A DNA stretch of 64,000 bases from Kryptolebias marmoratus (Eukaryota > Chordata > Actinopteri > Cyprinodontiformes > Rivulidae): positions 7,632,056 to 7,696,055 of the forward strand of contig NC_051438.1 in the NCBI RefSeq assembly GCF_001649575.2. Reading direction: 5' to 3'. The notes under the pieces were generated by a model, which had not been told where the DNA came from, did not search any database, and saw only the letters and a program-made list of their open reading frames with translations. The position numbers were made by a program, and so were the translations under genes. Shown piece by piece: positions 1 through 34,500 of the stretch. Position 1 is the stretch's first letter; each line of letters begins with the position of its first letter.

Positions 1-22682
<22,682 letters not shown>

Positions 22683-22745
22683 CCCTTCTGCACAGAGTGC
22701 ATGTTCTGCACAAAAACCCAGCTTCACTGACCTGGAGAAGAACAT

Positions 22746-25380
22746 CAGAGTGCAAATGTCTTATATAAACAACCATTATGCATGCAATAAAATTAATAAT
22801 ATGTAAAACCTAGCAAAAAGAATTATCAGTGGCTTATCTTCTAGTTTAAAGATAAGGATCTGGATATCTTTATATCTATTTTCTGATCTTATCAAATCTA
22901 TCTCAACAGTTTATGTACTGTATATTGTTTGCAACACAGTTTAAAAGTTTGGCTAAATCTGTAGTTTTACGGTACTTAAAAAATGTCTGAATTGACCCAA
23001 ATTTTTAATCAGTCTGGGTGATCACTGATTAAGTCTTAAATAAAGTCAAGACTGAAAACATCAGCTATAGGAAGAACTAACATTGAACATGTTATTGTCA
23101 TAACCTCTGGTTTTAACCAACGTTATGTGTCCTTCCTTTGTGTTTGTTTTTTCCTTTTTGACGTTATCTATCCAATAAAATCCTCACTAATCCTTACAGT
23201 TTCTTGTCTTTACCAGCTTTCTGTTTTACTTCTGCACGTGTTTCTGAAATTATTACCACACTGAAACTCATATTCATAGCCATATTTTTCATGAGCACCT
23301 GCCACCAAAAGACAAAGACGAACAATAATGTCTTTTTGCCCGTGTGTGTGTGTGTGTTGGTCTGTTAGCAAAATATCTCATGAACCATTGGATGACATTT
23401 AATGAAACTTGCAGAGAGTAAACACTGGATGTGCATCTACAGCTAACCTTAGAAAGCACAAAAATAACTCAGTCAATTTTACAGATGATGGGCTAAAATT
23501 TAATGTGGTAATATATTAATTTAATCTTTAAGGGAAAGCTCACATGACACCATGATTGTATGCAGGGTAACAGGCAGGACTTAAAGTCACAGCACCGAAT
23601 GTTTTATTTTCTTTCTCCATTCCAAACTTAGCTGTTCAAACAATGCATATAAGGCTTAGAACAGGGCTGAGAACGTTTAGCATTATTTGTAATGCTATGT
23701 TTACAAGACACGGCCTGTTACATCTAATGATCGAAGCTCTAATCAAACAGCAGAAAAGACCAACTCTGGAGCTTTAATGCAGCATGTTCTACACAGAGTA
23801 CTGTTCACTGACGCTTGTATAAACTGGCTGGGATTTCTTTGTGCAGTGGAAGCTGTCTGTTCTTGCTCACATGCAGATGGCTCAGATTACAGAAGATTGA
23901 CAAGAGAGATCTGCAGTAAATTTTTGACTTTTTCACGTCCAATAAAACAAGCTCGCCAGTACAGAAAGCACAACAAGTAAAGTTTAACCATATGCAAGGA
24001 TGTATTTCTTTATTCTCTACCAGGCTCTGCCATTTTCTGGGAAAAAATCAAGCTGGGAGGAGCTTATGTGTTTCGCAACCATTTTAATACTTTGTCTTTA
24101 TACAGTGATATGTGAAAATACAAAGGACAGGTCTCCTCTGTGTCTGCAAAGAAGATCTTAAAAAGTCAACATGTCAGCCTGCTCTTCAATTGAACAACTA
24201 ATAATCTCACCTGTATGGCACTGAGATGTTGATGCACCCAGATGACAAAGTTTCTCTCTGCATGTGTGTCTTTCAGTCAGCGTTCAACACTTGGCACTCT
24301 GTCATATTTTCACTTCCTTGATGAACAGCACACCTTGTTTGGAAAACTTTCCATCCACTAGGTGGTATTATCACCCTGGAGAACATCAACATGTAGAGTT
24401 TATTTTTCATATTTGCCATCATCTCATAAACTGCAAGTAGATGATGATCACCATCTAAGCATCTATAAACTTTCACTTTGAGGGTTTATTCTAAGACTTA
24501 TATTTGCTTCAGTTCTCAACAATTTAACACTGATATTATCTAAATGAGACAAATTTCCCCAAAAAAACAATTCATCCTTTCCCTTGATTTGTAGGCAATA
24601 CAGGAGATCCTGAAACTAAAAAACATTTTTAAATATTTTTTATATTTAGTTCAAAATTAAAAATGTCTTGGGTTTTATTTATTTTTTCCCCCATTAAAAA
24701 ATAAAAAATGTCCACATTCCAATGTCAGTGTCAAAATCAATTATATTTATATAACATGTTAAAAACAACAAGGTTGACCAAAGTGCTTTACTAGTTGGTT
24801 TTGGTCAAACCTTGAAATGAACTTTTCTTATGCGATATTGCAGGATGTCACACTAAGAGTATATGTTGTGAATGACTCTCAGTTACTACCACATCAAATT
24901 TTAGCTCATGTCAGTTAGCTGTGGCAGCCATCTTAACATGCATTGATTCCAGAAGTTAATTAGATGTAATGTATGTCCTTGATTCACAGTTTTATGCAAA
25001 GATCGTGTGCAAGGAGTAGCCTTTGGAGTATTTGTTGTGAAATGAGTTACAGCCATTTTTGTATTTTGTAGGGTCAGTTGGCTGTGGGTGCCATTTTAAA
25101 GCTTATCATTTACAGTTGTACAGCCCTTAATTAAAGTACATCCTGTGGTTTATGAGATATTTTGGTAGCAGAAGGACAAGCACACACGCACACGAGCAAA
25201 AACATAATCGTCCACCCAACTTTGCTGAATAGCAGACTACCAGGCATCAGTATAAACGCTTAAAACTAAAAGTAAAACAACCTGATGTGGTTTATTTTAA
25301 GCATCAAGTTTTAAAGTTAGATTATTTTCTATACTTTAATATTAATACTATATTTCTGCTGTCACTGCTGTCGAGGCTAC
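22746..25380. other. Divergent intergenic region, NLR to SMIM19
   Basis: No coding exon recognised. It should hold the 5' noncoding exon(s) and promoter of the NLR gene, but I found no decisive signal. It contains two copies of a fish dispersed repeat (about 23340-23480 inverted and 24790-25220 direct) sharing the word ATGAGATATTTTG next to AC-rich tracts; a third lies at 50311-50520. Confidence 0.5.
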
Positions 25381-25419
25381 AGAAACACTATGACACGTCA
25401 CCTGCAGGTGGCAGCAGCA

Positions 25420-25452
25420 CTTCCGGATGAAGCCAATCCGGAAGTGACGTAT
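25420..25452. promoter_or_regulatory. SMIM19 promoter: paired inverted ETS sites, CCAAT box, CRE half
   Basis: ACTTCCGGAT and, 10 bp on, CCGGAAGTGACGTAT face each other around AGCCAAT. CCGGAAGT is the ETS/GABPA consensus, TGACGT a CRE half-site and CCAAT an NF-Y box: a typical housekeeping promoter without a TATA box. It lies about 120 bp upstream of the SMIM19 start codon. Confidence 0.65.
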
Positions 25453-25572
25453 CACTGTTTACAGCGTACAGCAGTGTATCAGGCCAAGGCTGCAGCAAGC
25501 TAACCAAGCTACCTTGTCAAATACTTCGTCCTGTTGTTCCACATTTGTTCGCGTCGTTTGGTGGTGTTTCTG

Positions 25573-28307
25573 ATGGGGGCCCACGGGGTTGTGGGGAACG
25601 AGCCGGAGTCGATAGACTACTCGGTCCACGAAGCCTGGAACGAGGCGACGAACGTGTACCTGCTGGTGATCCTGGTCAGCTTCGGCCTGCTCATGTACGC
25701 CAGAAAGTAAGCACGGCTCCGGTCCAGTCTTCTTTTACTTTGGGTTTAAATAACACCTCAGCTACATCTTGCATTTTAACTTGCTAGCATAATGTATGCT
25801 AACAGAGAATGACGCCGACGTGTATCTGGGTTAAAAGCAGTTAAAGCGTTTTAAAATTCAACATTTATTTATTAGTGTCCTTAATTCCCATTCTACAATG
25901 AGGCTGTCATGCGATACAAAAACACTGGATAATCCCTTCATATCTGTAGGGATTTTCAGCAGATGTTCTTTGATGAATGTTCAGAAGCTTTTTAGTGGTT
26001 AGAATAATATTAATCAGTAGTTTTATTAAATAACTAGTAATGGACTTTTATTCACCCCAAAGGTTGAGTTTGCTGCTGCAGGAAATTCTATTGTTATTAC
26101 CAGTTCAACCTTTTACTGGTGAGAATAATTAAAAGCATGTGGTGATGAGTCAGCATGATTGACTTTTTGAAAAACAGATGGTTGAAAAGATGAACTAAGA
26201 GTCTGCTGGGTTGTTGAAAATGTTTTTTTAGCACCTTCAGGAAAGTCCAGCAGCTTTTGTTTGAGCAAAAAGTCTAAATTATGCTGTAACTGTCTCTTAA
26301 ATAGAAGGTAAACATCTAGATAAAATGAATTATGGGTACTTCTCCTATTTTTGATTAATACAGAGTCCTATCATTCCAACCTGCTAGCCAAGAAAAATAG
26401 TTTTTAGGGGATGGACCTGCCGGGTACAAAAATCACAAATGAAACCAAGATTGCAGCTACCTGCTATCCTATGACCTGACTTCTCTTCTTGTGATCTGTT
26501 GTGTCCTATGTACCTTATAAATAACTTGTGAATGGGAGGTTTAACCCTTGATAGATGTGTTCTCCTGATGCTACATGATGATGTTGTGTTCCCGCTAGAA
26601 ACAAGAGGAAGATCATGCGGATCTTCGCTCTTCCTCCCACCGCGGGCAGCAACCCTGAGCCCAACTTCTACGACAGCCTGCAGAAGGTCCGCCTGCGGCA
26701 ACAGCTGGAGATGTACTCTCTGGGTGAGCGTCATGCGTGTACACGAAGCGGCCTCACGTTGCTGTTCAAATGCTGGAATCAGCCATTATACGTCTGAATT
26801 GTACTGGGTTACCTACAAATCCGGTATTAATTCTGGTTCTGCTTTGAGCAGAAAACGGAGACAAATAAGTTCCACAAACATCTCTTTTAAAAAGTCACAA
26901 ACCATTTTCAGTGCACCAGCAGGAGGTCATACAATAAGTGCATGGCTATGAAATGGTAAATAAATTGGTGTAAAATGCGACTCGCTGAGTATAAAACAGC
27001 TGCTAAGTATGAAGGGGTGAAAGTATCCCACTGGGCTGTGACTGATGGTGACTAGTTTACAAACAGCATTTTTGAGAGTGTCTCCAAAATGTCAATCTCA
27101 GACACAGTTTACAGGTGAACAGCATCCTGGAAGATTATTATGATTAATACTATTACTAATACAATACTGGAAATGTCTCCAGTCTCCTGAAGATTTTCTG
27201 GTGTTGACTGGCAAAAGGTTACATGTGATTTTAGCAGATTTTACTTAAGAATGGCATTGTGTAAACAGGGCCTCATTTTCCGCGCACGAGTCGCCGAGGC
27301 TCACAGTCTTGTCGCTGTAGGTATGCTGTGGGATGACATGAGCAAAGACATTGTGCAAAGGCTAGAATACAGATTTGCAAGCCACACACACAAAAAGAGG
27401 CTATGAGTTTCTCAAATTGGCTGCACAAAATCACAGTTACACTTCTCCCTGGTGGCAAACACCCAAAGTTCAGTGAGACTGCAACAGAAAATTCCCTCTT
27501 TTTCTCATTTTCTTTCAGCTTTGAGTCACCAACTAGTCCTCAACAGTCGCCGCCCAGTGAGATACTCACTTTAACCGGCACCACGTTTAAATTTTGAGAC
27601 TCGGCGAACTCTAAACATTATGCTTTAATTTTCACTAAAAATTAAAAAAAAGAGTAAAGCTCTCTTTGTTCAGAAATCATCTAAAAAAAATAGGAAGAGT
27701 AACATATTTTGTAAAATAATATAATATCACAAATGGTCTGTTCTTGTATAGCACATTATATAGTCCAAGGACCCCAAAGTGCTTCACACTACATTCAGTC
27801 ATTCACCCATTCATCCACACAGATAGTGGTGAGCTACCGAGCCCTCTGACCACCACCAGTAGGCAAGGTACAAGGACACAACTGATGAGTCGGCCTTTGA
27901 GGGCTTTGAACCAGCAACCCTCCAGTTACAGGACTAACCCCTACCTGCTGAGCCACCTGCTGCTTTATTTTGACCTATCATTTTGTACATAGTTTTTTCA
28001 TGTCATGTTAAGTGTGAGGAGCACAGAAACGTCGAGAGCAGTATAAGATTAAACACCTTTTCTAAATTCTTACACCATAATTTAGGCTCACCTACTCGTC
28101 TTGACAAGATTTAATCTTTTCTTAATCTAGAGAAGTGAGGATCTAACTGGCATTGCAAAATTATTTTGGTATATTTGTATGTTTTGAGTCAGTCACCCCT
28201 GAAATGTCTTGTCAAAATGTGTGTGTTTGCTGTCTCGCTCTGTAGCCAGGAAGTTTGAGATTCAGCAGCAGCAGCAGACAGAGAGCGTGCAGCTCTCCAT
28301 GGAATGA
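25573..28307 (+). CDS. smim19: SMIM19, small integral membrane protein 19
   Basis: Three coding exons: 25573-25706, 26599-26723 and 28246-28307; GT-AG throughout, total 321 bp, 106 aa (human is about 107). It starts [16 protein letters not shown] and then [13 protein letters not shown], a near-exact family signature. One membrane segment ([13 protein letters not shown], about residues 29-41) is followed by a basic stretch [15 protein letters not shown] and [20 protein letters not shown]. The C-terminus ends QLSME after a short Gln run. Function is poorly known. Transcribed divergently from the NLR gene and convergently with the PLD gene. Confidence 0.93.
27735..27970. repeat. smim19: Fish interspersed repeat in SMIM19 intron 2
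   Basis: CCCCAAAGTGCTTCACACTA, CATTCACCCATTCATCCACA and ACCTGCTGAGCCACCTG are words of a very common fish interspersed repeat. Noncoding. Confidence 0.6.
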
Positions 28308-29170
28308 CAGGACGCTGCTCCTCAACCCTCCGCTGGCGGCGCGCGGGGAACGACTTGCAGAGAGCGTGTAAGAACCCTGCTCCTATCTGCACAGGGTGTT
28401 TAGTTAGTCTTCATTCACCTTCCCTGATCATCATCTGACACACAGAGCGGACACAGCTGGACGGGGGAATGAGAGGTTGAGGATACTTTAAGGACTGTGG
28501 GATTTTACAGGCCTGCTGCTGCACAGACCTGTGAACTGTTTCAGAAGGACTTTTATTGAAGAATGAGGGAAAATTGTGAAGGAGTTCTTGAACATGAAAC
28601 ATGACTCTCCATCTGGGGAACTAAATGTTTTGGTTCAGTTTACTTTTTTATTGTTATGCTTGTTATTTACTTATTAATATGTTTAGTCAGTGATTAGTAA
28701 AATGCAGATTCTCATGTGGTAATTAAAAAAAGGTGATCCAGTTAGCAGGTTGTTTCATCATCAGTGCATTTAGTTTTTGCTTTTTTTGACATGCTGAAAT
28801 TTTCTGGTCTTCCCTAATTTGTTATTGCTATTCTACACAAATCTCAGAATATCATGGTACCGATGTGATGTCCTAAAGTTTAACTTTACAATATTTACCT
28901 ACAGGAACAGTTTGACTATAATGAATCTTTCTAAATATTTATGTGACAGTGAGCTTTCTTACTCATGTTTCATGACCTGTCAGAGGTGCAAGTTGGTGGA
29001 TTTCTCTGCAGAGATAAAGCCCTCTGCTTCTAGTTCTTATTTTGTCGTATTTGGAAGGTTTTAAGACTTCAATTTTCGGGGAGAAGTTGACAGCCTATGA
29101 ATGTACATGACTGTGATGATTAAAAAAAACAAATAACCCTAAACTACTTTTCCATTGTTAAATAAAGTAT
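28308..29170 (+). other. smim19: SMIM19 3' UTR to poly(A) signal
   Basis: Noncoding stretch after the stop codon, ending at AATAAA (29161-29166) in GTTAAATAAAGTATTC. Extent inferred from that signal only. Confidence 0.55.
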
Positions 29171-29599
29171 TCAGATCCACCTGTTCACTGTGTAATCTTT
29201 TCTAATTGTTGACAATCTGCAAGAGAATTTGTTAACAATTCACTTATATAAAATTCACTTTATTCTGCTGCTGAGGTTTGACGTCCTGAAGTCCTGACGT
29301 CCTTGTGCTACATTTAATGACAGCTTGGGGAGAAAAAAAACTTCTCCAGCAACAAAATATCTTTAGGAAACTTAAATAAAAAGTTTGATTTTCTAGTCTG
29401 TAACTCACGGGGGGGGTTTTCAAGCGGAAACAAACGTTACCCGAGGTTACCCTGCAGTTGGAAAACACCAGTTTTTCAGTTTTGACATCCTCCTCCTGAG
29501 GTTCATTGAATGCAGCATCAACTTGCAAAGGAAGGCTGAATTTACACAAACTAACCTGCTGGTGTTGTACACAACATACAGCACCTGGGAAGGGTTTGA

Positions 29600-30190
29600 T
29601 TATGGTAAAGGAGAATCGAGGTAGGGGAGGACAGGGACAAGACGAGGGTGGGAGTGAAGATGGATTCAAGGTGGGGGTGGGATTACATCACGAGTCAGGT
29701 CTGAGCCCCTTGTTGTTCGAAGTGATGATGGACAGGTTGACAGCAGGAGTCCCAATAGACTGTGATGGTTGCAAATGACATTGGGAGCAGGTGGAGGTAC
29801 TGAAGTTCAAGTACCTGGGGCCAACAGGTGGTGAAGAAGAGAGAGCAGGCAGGGTGGAGTGGATGGAGATGAGTGTCGGAGGTGGGGGAACTGTAGATGT
29901 TCAGAGACCGAAATAAACAGAATTAAAAACAAGTCCATCAGAGGGACAACTCATGTTGAGCAGCTTGTAGACAGAGTTAGGGATGCTCAGAAGGTCTGGA
30001 CATGTGAGGAGGTGGAACAGAAGAGTATACTGGACAGGAAAGAGGAAAAGGCAAAGAGCACGGAGAGGGTTTATGGATGTAGTGATGGAGGGGCGTGCTG
30101 GGACAGGGCAGATGATTCCCAGCAGAGACCCCTAAAGGGAGCGTCTGAAAGACCTCTTAAGGGTTCAGTGAGTATCAGATACTGACATCT
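29600..30190 (+). mobile_element. LINE fragment (degenerate)
   Basis: Reads FKVGVGLHHESGLSPLLFEV, VEVLKFKYLGPTG-like text and INRIKNKSIRGTTHVEQLVD, the same LINE family as at 32336-32775. Internally deleted and frameshifted. Sits between SMIM19 and the PLD gene. Confidence 0.6.
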
Positions 30191-30789
30191 AGGGGTCAGG
30201 TTGGAGTTAGTAACAGGGACTAACCCCCACCAACAACAAACTTTTTAAATCAGTGGGCTAAATAACCTGCTTGAAAAAATCTGGGAAAAAAACCTTTTTA
30301 TTCTTGGTTTTTTTTTTTTTGCCTTTGACTTCCTTGACACTGCTTTTTCTGCTCGTATTATGTGACAAGTATGAGCCTCAGGGTCTCAAATATAAAAGTG
30401 CTAACAAACCTCTTACGAAAAAAGTATTCATAACAGCTAATTCGATCCCTTTTTCGTCTCCGTTGACCTGAGGTGTACTTTTCTACCAGCTGCTCACTTG
30501 TACAGGACTACTGGGCAAAAAGCATACAAAATGTTGCTTTAATAATAAAACAAATGATTCCCTCTATAATGTTTAATGTTCCATGCCGTGCTGTTAAAGC
30601 ACCACGGTGCACAGGTTCTGCCCTGTTTAAATACGCTGTAGCTCTGACTACCACCGAATGTAAATTTAAACATAAGTTTCAGGTACCTGGTACAAGAGTT
30701 CACTTTTAAACATTAGAAATAATGTTTTATTGAAGGGGGGGAAAAAAAAGTCAGTAAGAGAGAAACAAGGGTCTGAAAGATGAGCAGAT

Positions 30790-31512
30790 TTTATTTATGA
30801 CATGACATCAGGTGAACTGCTGTTTGTCCGAGGTTTAATGTTCCTTCCAGAGTCAGGAGCTCCCTTTGTTTAACGTTTCAACACAGGAAGAGGACGTCAA
30901 ACGAGACAATCAAACCCCTGGTGGTGTGGTGATGGAGGAAACAGTGCAGAAATGATCAACAGTCAAAACAGATGCTTTTCTTACAATCAGGACAAAATAA
31001 ACACTCAATTCATTTCTTTTTTTCCCCCCCTCTCTCTTTTAGTAGTGCACATTCAAACTGGATTTCATTCTTTGGATCAGCCATTTGATTAAAATGAAAA
31101 ACCAACAGCGTTTCGAGGAAACACCTAGTAGGTTTGCTACACAGATGAAAAGCCTCCGCAGTGTAAACATGTCTGTGGTGCACACACCACACCTCTTTGG
31201 AGACTTTACTTTCTGCATGAGAACGTTCAAAACACAACATTTTAGGGAATATATACAAACTGCTTTAGGCACGAACCGTCTTGCGAAGTAAGCTTGCTTT
31301 ACACCCCAACCATTGATAAAACAGAGTATTTAAAAAAAACAAATTTTTTAAAAATGCAATTATATACAGAAAATAGCAGGCAGCATTAAAACCCAGCTGT
31401 GGTCTTTTACAGCAAATCAGATCTGCTTTAGTAAAAACTAAGTTCAAGTAGCAGGAGCGAGCAAGGGGGCTCAGAGCCGTTTATTGAACAACAACAACAA
31501 AAAAACAACCCG
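30790..31512 (-). other. PLD gene 3' UTR
   Basis: Noncoding region after the stop. AATAAA on the minus strand lies at 30795-30790. A promoter or further coding exon is not seen. Confidence 0.5.
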
Positions 31513-34500
31513 TCAGTGGTGGCGGCCGGGGCAGACTTTCACGTCATCCGTGGAGAGCGTTCTGGCGTACCCGGAGCTCCAGTCTCGGACAAAGAGCTGC
31601 TCCGCTTGGTTCTGCAGAGTCTGCTGGCCTTCTTCGACCGCCGAGCCCGTCTGGTTCACCACCAAACCGACGCCGGCGGTGTGAGTGAAGTAGTTCTCCG
31701 ACCAGTTGGACGTCCCTGAGAACAGAAGAACCGGGTCACACGGAGAACTTCAGTGAGGGAGACGGCTCAGCTTTGGAGATCCATCCTCTGACATTACCTC
31801 TCTCTATGAGACATGTTTGCATGTGTGCAACTTTATAGTATATAAAAGTTCAGCCATTTTGGAGTGGTGTTTTGTGGAAAAGTTATGAAGAAGCTCACCT
31901 GGAAAGCCTTTTGTACAACCTTGGTTGTTTTAGAGAAATAAGGTTGAATTCTGACAGGACTGACGAGCTAAGAGCTAGTCCAAACATCGTTAAGACCAAA
32001 GTGAATTGCTGCAATTTTAAAACAGCTTTTGGTTATTTTGGCACAGAAATGAAAAATTCCTGCCGAATGTGATCCAGAAATGCTACATATAACTGCTGCT
32101 GGTGCTATTTACACTTGCAAATAACTCCAGAATTCCATGTAAATAACTCTGTACTGCTAAACTGTTTATAAAATACTGTTTGCATAAACAGCTATGACAT
32201 TTTGGAAACAGGAGCCGTTTTAAGACAGCAGCAGCCCACTTAGCTCATCAGGCCTGTAGGATGTAAACTATGTCTTCAAACTCAAGAATTTACCTACAAC
32301 AGATAAGAAATTAATCTGTAATTTGTGACAAAAGAGTGGCCGCAAAGGTCAAAGGTCAAAGGAAAGGTTTACAGACAGAGGTGAGAGCAGCTGTGTTGTA
32401 TGGTTTGGAGACAGTGGGACGGACAGAAAGACAGGAGACAGAACAGGAAGTGACAGAGCTGAAGATGTTGAGGTTCTCCTTGGGAGGGACAAGGATGGAC
32501 AGGATTAGGAATGAGGTCATCAGAGGTACAGCTCAGGTTGAAGGACTGGGAGATAAAGTTAGAGAGGCCAGACTGAGATGGTTTGGACATGTGCAGAGGA
32601 GGGACAGTGGGTATATTGGTAGAAGGATGTTAGAGATGCAGCTGCCAGGAAAAAGACAAAGCAGTTAGAGAGGACATGGAGGTAGTTGGAGTGAGGACAG
32701 AGGACACAGAAGACAGAGTTAGATGGAGGAGGATGAGTCGCTGTGGAGACCCATGAAATGGGAACAGCCAAAAGAAAAAGATGAGAAATTAATTATTTAA
32801 AACTTTTGCTCAAAACCACAGTTCAAAATGGGTGAATTATTCATTTAAACTCACTAAAACAAATAACTAAAAGTATTAAAGTAATATTAATATTCCTCTG
32901 TCGAAGGAATCTGTGTGATGGCAGCTTACCTATATAGACCACCCTGTCTGTGACCATGTACTTGGCGTGGTTGACTCGAGCAAATGGGATTTTCTTCTGC
33001 TCTGCCGTTGAAGGTACTGTGAAGATTTTCTACACGGAAAAAAAACGGAAAAACAAGACAGAATTTAGGTGTCTTTTTTATTTCTATACTGTCGACCTAT
33101 TGCATTGTTTTTTGCCAATAAGCTCATAAAGTTATACCACGTCAATGTTGCACTGGAGCGGATGTCTGCTGAGCACCAGCAGGGACTGCAGGAAGGTGAA
33201 CATAGAGGCTGGTGAGTGCTCCCAGCAGCTCACCATCAGCCTGACCTGCACATCCCTGGTGCACGCCGCAGCTCGCAGCTCGGAGTCGATGGCAGGCCAG
33301 AACCTGGGAGACCAGAACATAATCAGAAGTGGGAAGATAAAAACACTTGTGTTTGCAGGCAATAAAAAAGCCTTGTTGTGTATAAAACGGGCTGAAAGAT
33401 GATTCATTTTAACTTTTTGAAAAGGACCAAACACATCAGAACTGACTTCAACCCGACTCTTCTTCCAGCATCTTTACTTGAACATCAGTTCACCTGCAGA
33501 GTGAAAACCTTCATCGGCCAATCACAGAGTAGCTGACCTTACATATAACTTGGTTAAATGTTTATGATGAATCAGTGCAGCTGGGAGCACAGGTGGATGT
33601 TTGGGAGCCTACCTGAGGGGTTTTGTGAACTCAGACAGTGGGAGGTAGTCCATGACAGAAATGTAAATGAACTTCTGGGCATCCTTGATGACAGACAAGA
33701 TGGTGGACAGATCGTCTGAGCGGCCACGGGCTGAGATTTGTGGAGGAGCGCTCTGTGGGAAACAAATGCAGCGTAAACTGTCAGGACTACCAGGGTGTGG
33801 GATATATGGCTCAGGGGGGGCAATAGAACTGGTGGTTTGATCATCGTCGTCACATTTTATGTTTATCTGAGAACAAGAGAACAAAACTGAATTCCTGTAA
33901 AGAATGATTTCTGAGTGATGAGTGTGTGATTTCTTACAGACAGGTAGACCCGAGCGGGGACCCCGTTGAACTTCAGCTGTAGAGGTCGGTCCGCGCTGGA
34001 CAGGGCAGTGTCTCGGGCGGGCCAGAACAATGGAAGAGAACCGTTTGTCGATCCCCCGACGCTCCAGTACACATCAAAGATCCGGAAGGCATCCTGAGCC
34101 AGGCAGCTGCAGTTCTCCACTGCCAGGCCCACCTCCTTCACCTTTTGGAAAGAAAGCATGACTTCAGTGCCAGCTGCAGATACAGGGGCATTCATTCAGA
34201 TCAACAAGGGCCTTTACCATGAAAAAGATTTCATGAGGAAAACCTAGAACTTATTGTTACTGTAAACAAAAAAGCAGCTGCATTCAGTCTTGACAAATAA
34301 CAGGTTTTGCTTTCACATAATATGAAGAACTGATAAAATCCTTTAAGTTACAACCACCTGGCAATTAACAAATCATTACATAAACAGAATAAAAAAGAAC
34401 AAAAATGACACAAAACTATTTAATTTAACAGCTTATTATGCTGGTCTTTTAAAACACATTAAGTCCCGTTTCTGCTCTTTTTTATTGAGCACTTTCTCTT

